Part shown: piece after piece, positions 11,505 through 22,423 of the stretch | How the letters are laid out: the number at the start of each line of letters is the position of its first letter | How positions within the stretch are numbered: position 1 is the stretch's first letter | Source: Calvatia gigantea | Lineage: Eukaryota; Basidiomycota; Agaricomycetes; Agaricales; Lycoperdaceae | DNA: 64,000 nt | Reading direction: 5' to 3' | NCBI GenBank assembly: GCA_025093985.1 | Contig: JACAAK010000012.1 | Span: 496,001-560,000 of the forward strand | Translations under genes and position numbers: made by a program | Notes under the pieces: model-generated | Database searches by the model: none | The model's input: only the letters and a program-made list of their open reading frames with translations | Told to the model about the DNA's origin: nothing

Positions 11505-13454
11505 CTAAGATTCTCCTTCATCTCCCCCGGCCCCTTTTCCTTCACCGACACTCTCGGGTTTCTTTGTAGCAATCCAAAAAGCGGCTTGATACGTGTACCC
11601 TAACATTCCCTTTGCATTATTTGTATATGTGGTCTCAACTGTCCGTTCATTCTGATTTCCGCAAAGGCAGTTAGCCAAAAATACCAAGAAATATTAAAAC
11701 ACAAAAAAGAGGCGTACGGAAATCTCGAATCCAATGGCTCTGGCAAGCTCCTTGACTTCTTCAAGGTCAAGTTCAATAGAGATATCGGTTGAGTTGTTAT
11801 TTTCCCAGTGCCACAGCAAAGGGCCTAAGTTGATCCAGACTCCGCCAGGTGCGAGAATTCTGTGTATGATTCTCAAGTAATTAACGATATTCTTTGCCTA
11901 CACTCCGTCGCAATTCGCATTCAAGAAGCTTCGTGTGCGCTAAGCGGAAGGCCTTACCGTATCAATGAAGAAACAAGTAAGAATTGCATCCCATAACCCA
12001 TATTGCGGTTCATCCGGTTCGCTGTTGCTGCCATAAACTTCTTCAAAGTCTCCTGTTATGAGGAGGTATGTGTACAATATCCATATTCCATACCCCCACA
12101 CAATATGCAGCCATGAATAAACATGTCAGGGCTTGTGTAAGAGATATGAGGGATGCCTGGACTGACCAGCGACGAGAGAAAATGGTGCTCCTGGAGGGAG
12201 AGTTGTTGGCAGCACGTCGGGGATAAGTACAGGGCGCAGGAATATCATCCCGACATGTAGCGTTGGAAAAACTGTGGATATATGGGTAAATTCTATGTTG
12301 CTTTATCTCGGTTGTCCTGGGGTTACAAATGAATTAAGTACCCAATTCGACTGGAGTTCGAAACCTAACTGGTTCAGCATGAAGTAAGATGCGAGTAACA
12401 TGTAATGAGAAAACTCGTTGCCTTGGGATGCAAAACCTAGCGACCGTAGCGGGAATGAGTGTGATTGGGTTGGTCAGGTTAGAGGGGGAAGAGGAACTCA
12501 CCGAGTTGGGCGATGTCGAATGCAAGGCGGCCGAGGCCGGCGCCTGGCACAAGTACCCTGACTTTGGACCTGACGACCCATGGCTTAGGGGGAAGATGAT
12601 ATTGTGCAGATGTTTGATTACCTCTCTTCTTGTTTTACATCTTTGAAATGTTCTAGTAACGCTTTCTTCATCGGCTCGTAGCAAGCATCTCTCTCGGATT
12701 TTCCCTGAGCAGCAAATGTGTTAACATTGTATGTGGGAGGGGGACGGGGTAAACATACCTCTGCACTCCAATCTCGCACAAGTTGTTTGAGTGTACTGCG
12801 AAGCTTGTCCATGTTACTCTCTGAGGGTCTGAATTTCTTGCGACTACTTGGGCTGTCTGAATTGGGTTCACGAGGCTGCGCATATGAGTGTGAGTGTGAG
12901 TGTGAGTGTGAGTGTGAATGGTTTGGTCCTAGAAACCCGCTCTTAGGGAATCATTTCGCCACGGTGAAACAATAACGACGCTACTTACCAGACGCATGGT
13001 CATGTTCATGATCATGGGCGTGCGTCGGTCGATCCTGCGCCTTCTGCTCGTTACCTTCTTCACTTGCGTAACCTTCCAAGTCGATATCATGTCCGAATAT
13101 TTCCGGATTTTCAACGATCTTCAGCAGGAAATGTGCATTCTCGAGAATCGCGCGATCGACATATTCTAATTTCTCGCGATAACGAAGTCCACGAATGAGT
13201 TCGATATCGGCTCGAGGTAGACGGAAGATATCCTTGCGCCTTCTGTTGTTAGCAGATAACTGATGAACTCTTGTGTTGAAATTTGTGATGCACGAATGCG
13301 AGCGAAGGTACTGACGGCGTATTGAGCATACGAGCGGAACGTCAACACAACTTCTGTGAAGTGCCGCTTTTCTGGGAAGATAAAATATGTATTTCCGAAT
13401 CGAATTTCATTTTTCCTTTTTACCTTGTTCAATTTCGTCTTCTGACGGAGCCAT
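11505..13454 (-). CDS. Carnosine N-methyltransferase-like protein (N2227/CARNMT1 family)
   Basis: SAM-dependent methyltransferase of the N2227 family; animal CARNMT1 makes anserine from carnosine, while the fungal substrate is less certain. The start [10 protein letters not shown] at 13454 splices to [19 protein letters not shown], then [17 protein letters not shown] and [18 protein letters not shown], a conserved N-terminal module. The SAM-binding motif [20 protein letters not shown] is followed by [18 protein letters not shown], then [19 protein letters not shown] and [11 protein letters not shown], and [19 protein letters not shown] histidine-rich insert ([12 protein letters not shown]) and a His-Ser repeat (five HS units, encoded by a hexanucleotide microsatellite at about 12887-12917) sit between the N-terminal module and the catalytic domain. 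All exon joins keep frame. It is divergent with ISY1. Confidence 0.88.
12887..12917. repeat. GTGTGA-type microsatellite, coding
   Basis: A run of GTGAGT hexamers on the plus strand. On the coding (minus) strand it reads CAC-TCA repeated, giving a His-Ser tract in the methyltransferase. The unit is a multiple of three, so length changes would add or remove HS pairs without breaking the frame. Confidence 0.8.
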
Positions 13455-13621
13455 TCTGTGAAAGATTAAAGGATAGGAGTGAGTTGTAGTTTTTGGAAAC
13501 TTGGCAAGTGGATCGCGTTGTCGTCGTCTGTTTGCCTACAGCCTCTCTGCTTACGTCAGATTCATTCGAGCTCGTCGTCTTCCAAATTCGTATCCACCCT
13601 CCACAGCGATATTAACACACA
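13455..13621. promoter_or_regulatory. Shared divergent promoter, CARNMT-like / ISY1
   Basis: Only about 167 bp separate the two start codons, so this stretch must carry both promoters and 5' leaders. No TATA box is evident; the sequence is pyrimidine-rich near both starts, as is common for fungal housekeeping genes. Confidence 0.5.
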
Positions 13622-14819
13622 ATGGTAAGACATTCTTTTATTTTGTGTGGTACGGATGAAATAAATGACAAGAATTAGGCTCGCAATGAAGAAAAGGCGC
13701 AATCCATGCTTTATCGTTTCAGGGAGGCCCAAGCCGCAGAGCTTGGGCTCGGTACGCGAGCAGATCGGAGGACCCAAAATGGCCAGCGCATGCAAGAGTT
13801 TACGTGAATGCGAACGGTGGCGAGGTGAAATTTTGAGGGAGATTAGTAGAAAGGTGTCTAAAATTCAGGATTGTATGTCCCAAGTGGCCAGCCTGAACGT
13901 GAACATCGCGTACTGAACCCTTTCACCAGCTGGTCTAACCGACTATGAGGTCCGGGATCTTAATGACGAGATTAACAAACTACTACGGGAGAAGAGACAT
14001 TGGGAAAACCAGATTGTTGCACTTGGGGGAGCAAATTACCGACGAAATGTGGCGATGCTGGACGACGAAGGGAAGGAAGTCCCAGGAACAAAGGGTTACA
14101 AGTTCGTTTTTTTTGGAGTACCCTCCATCGATTGGCTGACCTGCTCTTCTAGATACTTTGGCCGAGCGAAGGACCTCCCTGGCGTTCGGGAACTTTTCCA
14201 AGGGAGGAAGAAGGAGGTGGAAGAAGAAAACCAGATATTCGCTTATTACAAGAAGTTCCTAAACCAAGGTCCTGTGTATTACGGTGACCTCGATGATAAC
14301 GACCAAAATCTCCTACATGATGAACGACAGTCTGAGGTAGAAGGTATGCGACCACGTCATTCGCCATCCGTAATTAGGCTCACGCATGTTTTCTAAGACT
14401 GGGAAGAGGCCTTCGTTAACGTGCGCGAAGCCCTCGGGCTCCAATCTGATGCACCCGCCCCACCCATTCCAGGGCAGGCATCTACGCAGCCCTCACTAAC
14501 ACAACCTCAAATAACCTCACAGACGACCGCGAAGCGGAAAACGACGGACGGCGAGAGTGATGGCGAAGTGGATGGTGCCAGAGACGAGGCCAAGCGATCA
14601 AAAACCGAGGGGAACTCAGAATCAACTACCGCACCAACTCCTGCTGCTGCCACGGACCCAACCCGCGTCCACGCTCAAACCGCAGCGTCCTTCATCCCTT
14701 TCCTCGAGACTGAGCATCTCCTACCACCCAAAATGCCGTCGCATGACGAAATGGAGTCGGTGCTTCTTCAACTACGAAAGAAAGCACTCGTAGAGGAATA
14801 CTTCGGCCAAGAAAAATAA
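13622..14819 (+). CDS. ISY1: Pre-mRNA splicing factor ISY1 (one apparent base insertion)
   Basis: Component of the spliceosome (NineTeen/Prp19-associated complex) acting in step-1 chemistry and fidelity. The start codon alone forms exon 1 (13622-13624); exon 2 gives ARNEEKAQSMLYRFREAQAA. Later parts read ERWRGEILREISRKVSKIQD, SGLTDYEVRDLNDEINKLL, REKRHWENQIVALGGANY and NQGPVYYGDLDD, the standard ISY1 order. The C-terminal half is a low-complexity Ser/Thr/Pro/Lys linker ending LRKKALVEEYFGQEK. An extra A at about 13772 shifts the frame between GTRADRR and PKMASACKSL. The residues on both sides match the family and the gene is widely conserved, so a sequence error is more likely than a null allele. 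Confidence 0.9.
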
Positions 14820-17800
14820 ACCTTTCGCTGTTGCGGCGCAATACCTTGACTTCATATTGTACCACCCTTTTCCCACATGGCAATACATTCTGCTCGTCAG
14901 AGTACAGCTTTCCGTCAAATATTCCTCGATTATCTTTGGCCTCAATGGTTAATTGCCGCGAACGGGTGGACCTGGCGCAATTTCACCTTGTGAAGGTGAA
15001 CCCGGAGTATTCACGACTAAGCACGGCCTCAACAATTAAGATGGTGAGGCTTTCACTCACTTGATTTGTGCCTCGAATAAGTGGGGGCGAACATGGTGGG
15101 AGAGACAGAGACTCTCGGTGGTTACCGGCATATGTTCTCTCTCTTGCCTTTTCTTTGCACTTTCTACTCACGCCCGGCTCACCACTCCCGGAACGGAAAA
15201 CTACATTTGAAAGGGCTACCGGGATAGTACATTGTGGAATTCCTCCATGGGTATCTCCAATAGTCACGCCATTTTACTCGGGTGCACAGGGAAGAACTAA
15301 GATGATAGCTGTCATACTTCAGCTGCTCTCCTGTCAACTTCGCTCGGTTTCTTCGCTCTCCCGGACTCCCTATGTATTGCTTCCTATGCTCACAGTTCCT
15401 GTGGGCTTTCAATTACTCTGTAATGGCAACGCTCCATAACGTTGAGCCGTCCACCCGGCGATATCCTGTCAGCTCTTAAGTGGCCATCACTCAGAAAATT
15501 ATGTTGCTTACTGGCGACGAACGATGGCACCCTTCAATTTCGACCGCAAATGCTCAAGTCCTCCTACCTCCAGCCTCTATCTATCCTTCGCTCAAACGCC
15601 ATACCGATATCTAATTGATTAGATCCGACGATCTTTCCCTCCAGTCCACTCCCTTTTCTTCGGTGATCCCACCTGATGAGGGAGAACCCCCGGTGGTCAC
15701 TCTACCCCCTCCGCTTTCCATTCCTCTAGCTTGCCAAGGAAGGTCACCACCCACGGCTTAAGTTGTAATCAACACGTCAAGAGGTGTATTCCATTGCCTA
15801 CCATGTTCTGTCGCTCATATGTAAGCACAATAGACGCCCTCTTTCATGGGGTAAGAGTGGTTGTGAAGGCACCCTGAAGCCAATGACCATCACAATGATG
15901 ATGCTCTTCGTCACGATATCCGGAGTACGTACATGTCCTCCTGCCCCCGATGTGTCCCATCTCCTCCCTTTCGGTGACGAGCACTACCCATGCAAATATA
16001 GCATTAAATGCTGAATGTGGTCACTGCCTTGGAAGCATTCATTTGCCCGCAAAGCTTTGGGTTTTGTTCCGTGTTTAAAGTGCACACCCTGACAGAAGAG
16101 TAGGAAAAAAGCCGTTATCACTGCTTTTATGCGACCAGTCCAGTCGTCGGTGATGCTTCATGGTATGTATGACACATCATATTCTTGGAATTAAGTCATG
16201 ACTAAACAACTACGGGCTACTAACTGCATTGTGAGGGGAAAAAAAATAATTAACCGTCATCCGTCGAACCCTCCTTGCTCGGGCCTCGTCAGGGGTTATC
16301 GTGCAGTGTTGCCCCGATGCTTCCAACTAACACGTACTTCAGGCATAGGTACTACGGCCGCCGACCTCATCCTCCAGGCAGCGCAACCTATTTTACAAAG
16401 CCGCTGGTCTTTGGATCGCTGTTTTCTTCTTTCTCACATCCCTGTGGGTGTTTCGAACCATCTTGAAATGCCTAACTGATGGCTGCCTTCCCCGATACAG
16501 CCATGATTTCTAACCCACGGGCAAGAGTCTTGAGAAGTCAGATGATAGAGGGATAATTCCCTGCTGCTTATAACCCTCATCGCTTTTCGTATCTTCCTCT
16601 CAAGTCGACAACCAAGATGTCATACGGATGAAGGTTTGATTGTAAGCAGTCTATTATTGCGCGGGTATGACCAATTTGATACTGTTTCCGTTTTTAGAAT
16701 ATTAGGAATATGCTCGCTGAAGTTACCATTTCCTGCAGGTGAATGTGAGTAGAATTACTTTAATTTAATGACTCCCAATCGAGATACTAGCAAACGTAGC
16801 CTTGACTTTGCGATAGCGTTTGTGTCACCCTCTTGGCAACTTACGCCAGAAAACCGAATGTTCAATTCCTTTGCGTGGAAACCGTGAGTAATCTCATGAA
16901 CAGCACGAAGCGAAGGTTCCGATGCTCACCCGATATACTTTGGGATAGGACGGACCTATAATCATAAGTCCGCAGCGGAGAGAATTGCCTCACTCACCGA
17001 GCTAAATATCACCTTCCCCAAAGGGTATCACATCCTGCGTGATCTTGGCCCGAGAACGTCGCTTTATCCAACTCGACTTGCAAATTGTGATCGCCCAGTG
17101 GATGCGGGCCACAAGCAGGACACACGCTTTATGGAATATTACGGTCAAACTTACCACCCAAGTTGAGGGTGAAAGTTGGGGCAAAGGTAGTGAGGCAATT
17201 GGGATCCCCCTCCCAACCTCTCCGCGTATTTATCCTATAAAGCTACGCAGCACGATTGCTACTAGCAGCAGGGAAGTTTGAAACAAGGTATCAAACGCCT
17301 ATCTTGTTGTGTATATGTGTAAAAGGAACTCCCAATCCCGACTCGGACAAGTTGACGCTGGTTTGTTCTCCAATTCAGAATTGGGGAACTCCCTTCCTTA
17401 ATTGCCATTTCTCTAGACCGTTAGGGTGCTCTTTCTCGTTTCCCAGCATCGGTATCCCCTTGGATGTGCATGAGAGCCCTGGAGCTGTGCCATTCCCATG
17501 TCCCGGTTCTTACTTTTTCGTGATATCTAAATACCCTATTCGAGCTCAAGCCAGAAGAGTTCAGGAAATTTCTGAGCCGTGCCCTGGTCGTACGAAGAGT
17601 TCACGAGACTTGCAAGGCAGCCAACTAACGCCGCTTGGACATCCTGGGCAGTGGTGGAGCCAAAAGTTGAACGCTAAGGGATACCGCACCGATGCTGGTG
17701 GAAATGAAGGTGACCCCGATTCGGTCGGTTAGGTCTCAGCTTCACCCCGGAGGACGGCCAGAAATCTCCGAGGCGAAGGTGGAAAGTCCGAAGCCCGGGA

Positions 17801-19607
17801 CCTGATTCCGCGAGGTATTCGCACTCCGCTGGTACTCTACCCTCATTTTAAGGGTTTTGAATCCTGGATACAACTTGTGAGTGCAAATTTTTCTCAGTGA
17901 CCACTTTAGAGGAACAGGCCAATCTTGAGAAATATGTTCATAAGTCGATACAGCTTGAGATATAATTTGACCGAAGTACAGCATGGTGATCCATCCATCC
18001 AAACCGTAGTTCGAGAATGCCATATTTATTTACTATTCCTCTCATGCCGATGTCGTACCAAATTCGTGACTTCCACCGTCGTACGGCTTGGAGTCCCTGC
18101 GTCAGAATGAAGCACGAATAATTCCACGCCATATACACTTCATCCTAGACACATGGCTGTGAAAGCAAGAATAGGAAGCGCCCCTTTCGCGGCGGAGTCA
18201 ACCTGCGCAAATCCAATAATTGACATTCCATGAGGTCGGATGTGAGGATCGTTGGCGTTTACCCTTCTGTATTGACCTCCTCTTGACAACTAGTTCGACA
18301 ACCGCAAAGCTGTGTTGAATCTGCTCTCGTTGATTAACTATATCCGACACCAGCCCACTCAGCGCAACACATGAGTAATATCCTCGGGTCATCTTGCACA
18401 CCATGCACTGCTCCCCCAAAATTCACGACCCAGCGTTAGACCCCACGATCCTGGAAGGACCCCCCCTCGCGAGCAAGTTTGAGGTTTTCCTTCAGAATAC
18501 GACTAACATTTCGGGACAAGTACCGATGGCTGAACCTTCAGGCTTGCGAACCCAGAGCGGGGTGTCCTCAGGTATGGTAGAGTATGCAAAGCTTTAAGTT
18601 CCGCGGAACTAGCCTGTTAATATCAGGTGAAGTTACCACCCTCGGAAGAAATCTTTGCGCTCGTTTGTCGCAAGCTCAAAAGATGTTCACCCAGCCACAC
18701 TGCCTAGTCAAATGTGCCGCCATGGCAAACCTGGAAGACCCGCCAGTTGCAGATTCTGAATCCTGAAGAGTACCACCAATTTCCCGTCCGGTTTTCTGTT
18801 GCATTAATCTAGGAAACGCCAAACCTCTTCGGACGGCCAAGCCACACGAATACGAAAACTATTTTCAAGTTTCCGTTCGCTGGGCGCCCATCAGGCAACA
18901 TCTCATTTTCACGAACCCCCAGTCCCGATTTGGTGAAAATTCCGTCCCATAATGTTTGATGCGCCGGGTCCCGAAAGGCACTATGTTAAACATTTAACGC
19001 CACGGGACTGAGAATCCACTTCGTTCGGGATCACTCAGAATGCGTAGTACCACACGAGGCTGTTTAGAGCCCTGCTCGCGCTCCAACGTGGGTGTCAAGA
19101 ACCTTACGACTCTAAATGAATGAATCACCCGTATCGTTATGGGCGACAGACCAGCCGCTTGGGTTTCCGGATATTCATTTGAAAGATATGACTTCTAAAC
19201 TGATGTGTGGGTAGCCTAAACCTATGAACTGTATTGGGACTTAAGACCTTTGGGCGGCCTGGCTGATGTGATTATGATGCAGATTGTCATTGGCAAATTC
19301 GGCCCTGATAGCAGATTAGCTCACTGAACCTGGATTCCACCCGTTTCCGTTGGGATTTCGATAGACACCTCCCTATGCTCCCGGGCTCCGCAATTCAAGA
19401 TTCAGGTTACAGCCCATACAAGATTCCGATCTCAGCATCTGGCAGATGATGGTCAACGATCAGTGCCAGTTTATCCTTGCTCGCCAACACGTTTGATAGT
19501 TCGAAGTCTTACACGTGTAGCTATGCAGGAACATATAAAGACAGCAGGAAATCTACAATTACTTTCACCATCGTATCCCCACCTCTACTTCTGACTGTTT
19601 TTCCTTC
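14820..19607. other. Gene-poor region of about 4.8 kb
   Basis: Only short, scattered frames on both strands, the longest about 158 codons at 17256-17732. None matches a family, shows a codon pattern like its neighbours or joins across plausible introns. Possible contents are decayed repeats or non-coding transcripts; nothing in the sequence settles this. Confidence 0.5.
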
Positions 19608-21031
19608 ATGGGTCGCATCGACTCCGAGAATGCCCCCCTCCTTCCCCAGGGTGTCCGACCCGACCCACCGCCCAAGTTTCCCCTACATCTTTTTCCTGAG
19701 TCGCTCTGGCCTTACCTTGAGCTCGCAAGGGTAGAGAAGGTACAGCAACTTCAAGACCCTGGCCTTTCGTGCTTTCGCTAACACTCCGATAGCCTACAGG
19801 TTTTATCCTCGTGTTCTGGCCCTTCGGTATGTACCCCTGGACCAATCGATCTAGATCCATCTCACGTTCTAATTATTGGCCTAGCCTGGGGTCTTACCAT
19901 GGCGGCATATCGCACACAGATGCCCTTGCAAGATTACTGGTGTAGCATGTTTAACTGCTTATTTAGTGCAATCATCCTGCGCACTTCAGCTTGCACCATA
20001 AACGATATTTTCGACCGCAAACTGGACGCTGGCGTAGGTAAGTATATTACGGTACATTTGCAACCGCCACCGTTGCTAATGGTAATCAATAGCACGCACT
20101 ATGAAACGACCACTTCCGAGTGGGAGGATCTCCGTTTTTGCTGCGAGTGTGTATGTTATGATCCAGTATATCATCGGAATAGCGTTCTTCACGGCAACAC
20201 TCAATGGCATTGCGTACGTTCTTCAGTCCTTCTCTACTCCGTGTGTCCTGACGGCTTCTTGTAGTTTATGGGTGGCCGTTTTCCAGTTCTTGCCCGTGTA
20301 AGGACTGCTTTTAAACGTCACTCCAAAGAAAAATCTGATGACTGGTTCGGTAGCTTCGCTATCTATCCCTTGATGAAACGTTTCACCCATTGGCCTCAAG
20401 CCTGGTTGGGTTTTGCCATGAACTTTGGTTTCATCACCGCCTGGGTCGCAACAACCGGGCACGTTGACGAGGGGTTTTTAAGCGTCGCCATGGCGGCTTG
20501 TTGGTGGTGAGTTCATTTAACCAACTGCCGATATTCATAATCAGGCTTACGGAGATTGTGGCCAGCTGGACAATGCTCTATGGTTCGCAGATATTTGTTA
20601 GACAAGTGGCTCAACTCTTAACCGTCACAACAGATACTATTTATGCCTGCCAAGATATTAAAGATGACATTAAGATGGGTGCTAAGTCCACCGCCATCCT
20701 CTTTGGCTCTTGGATCCGGCCATTGCTCGTCCTCATTGGGTTTTCTTTCATCGTCCTACTCACTGTTGCTGGCATCCTGAATAATCAAGGATGGCCATTC
20801 TTCGTCATATCTGTTGGTGGGACTGCCACACATATCGTCTGGCAGTTCTTGACCGTTGACCTGGACATTCCCGAGAGCTGTTGGCGTGAGTTGACCCTGC
20901 CATAATTTTTGCTTTCGCTGGAATTTACCCCCAACCCTTGGACAGGCAATTTCAAGCGAAATGGACATCTTGGCTGGCCGCTCTGGGCCGGTTTGGTGCT
21001 CGATTATGCGCTATCCTCGGCTTATATATAA
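19608..21031 (+). CDS. UbiA-family prenyltransferase (COQ2-like)
   Basis: Integral membrane enzyme that transfers an isoprenoid chain to an aromatic acceptor. At least seven exons join in frame: PESLWPYLELARVEK, then PTGFILVFWPF, then AWGLTMAAYRTQMP. The first Asp-rich motif is NDIFDRKLDAGV followed by ARTMKRPLPSG; the second is DTIYACQDIKDDIKMGAKST. Downstream hydrophobic helices (PLLVLIGFSFIVLLTVAGI, WPLWAGLVLDYALSSAYI) complete the fold. Both metal/pyrophosphate motifs are intact, so activity is expected. The N-terminus before the catalytic core is only about 30 residues (MGRIDSENAPLLPQG...) and lacks a basic mitochondrial presequence, which is unusual for a true ubiquinone-pathway COQ2. 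A specialised-metabolite role is therefore possible, but no pathway genes are nearby. Confidence 0.85.
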
Positions 21032-22423
21032 TATGGGGCGCCGAAAATTGGGCGGGGCTATTCGATTTTCCATCCGCCCTTCTCAATCTGAGTGGCGGGA
21101 GCCATTGTTTCAAGATTGTCTTAGTATGCAGTGTTATTTCTACCTTACGTCATGCTATCACACCTACCTAGACACTTATAGCTAGTTCGCTCTCTGTTTG
21201 CATGTTCGTTTATCTCGTTGGATTTTTCTATGGCAGGACATGTGGTTACGGGAAATCGGGGAAATATTAATAGCCGCCCATTGAAGTTCGTTAATGCCCG
21301 AGTCAAGACGTATTGTGACAGAATCAATCAGCCAGAAAGCAAACAAAAAGTCGAGATAGGATATCTTCACGTTGGACATTGTGGGAATTGAACCCACGAC
21401 CTTTCGCAAACCGCGTGATGCGAAGCGAACGTTATACCCCTAAACTAAATGCCCTCACTCCATACACATTGCTCGTATGATCTTACATCCGACACCTGCG
21501 TTCAGGTTTCTCCGACGACATGTCCTGCGCAGAATGGAGATGATTTTATTTCTGGTCTGCTTCCCCTCGCCGAGACCCACCGGGCAGCTCCTTGTGCGAC
21601 ATCTCCTCATTGTCACCTGTGCATTTAAACGAAGATTCATCCATTTTGTGCGACGATACTGATGGTGTCCTTTACTGGACATTCGTAGGTACCCCCCACC
21701 CCAAAATAAACAGTTCTTGCACAGGTCTCCCCTTTGCTCGAATCCTCTACAGTCGACCTAAATTTGTGGACACGGTCCTCAAGGTGTGACGATGACAAAC
21801 TCTGCATTTCTATCCCGCAAATCAAAGGCACCAGGTGAGATATTGAGAATAGTTGGGTAAGTATAGCCTACAAAAGAGACCATACTTGCCGCGAAATTCG
21901 GCAACATCTGAAGCTTAAAGCTTGATCGATTGATCATTGGAACGAAACTCTTCGAGTCTGGATCACACATCTATGTTCTCAAACCCTGCGTTATTTGAGT
22001 CCGTGACATTGATTCAAGTCATCGGGGCAACCATAACTGGGAACGAAAAGACGCCTATTAAAGGTTCTAACGACCTTATTCTCTATTCAACTCTCCTAGA
22101 CATAACAAAATAGAGGGAGAGATGGAGCCGTTTTTCAATCCAGACGTTCGAAGCCAGGTGTGTTCCTCGGGGCGAAAAGGCGGGATCCTTTGAAGACTCT
22201 GGACAACGGGCCCAAGCTCAGTGGTGTGAACCGTGTGATGATGGCGTCTCCAGGCTGTCTACCACCTGAACAACTTTGCAGCTCCGTTTAGCGCTGAGGT
22301 ACTCCAGCTGGGGTCCGAAGGGCACCAAAATTGAGACCAAGTCATAAGAATGTCGAAATCATACTGAAGTACTATACAAGAATAGACGAACGGAGTCCAA
22401 ATAAATGAAGAGCGTGATATAGT
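21032..22423. other. Intergenic region containing one tRNA
   Basis: Apart from the tRNA at 21373-21454 no gene is recognised. A minus-strand frame at 21779-21970 has a plausible composition but no recognisable similarity. Confidence 0.45.
21373..21454 (-). tRNA. tRNA-Ala (anticodon CGC) with a short intron
   Basis: Read on the minus strand, the acceptor stem GGGCATT pairs with AATGTCC (one G-U), followed by discriminator A. The D-arm has stem GTT/AAC and a loop with GG. The anticodon stem TTCGC/GCGAA encloses TTCGCA, giving CGC at positions 34-36, read as Ala. About 10 nt (TCACGCGGTT) follow position 37 and are taken as the canonical nuclear tRNA intron. The T-arm is a perfect GTGGG/CCCAC stem with loop TTCAATT. 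The mature form would be about 72 nt before CCA addition. An isolated gene without a tRNA neighbour. Confidence 0.88.

Noticed and set aside
17256..17732. 158-codon open frame in the gene-poor region
   Set aside because: Composition and lack of motifs do not support coding.
21779..21970. Small minus-strand gene beside the tRNA
   Set aside because: Single 63-codon frame without similarity or exon partners.
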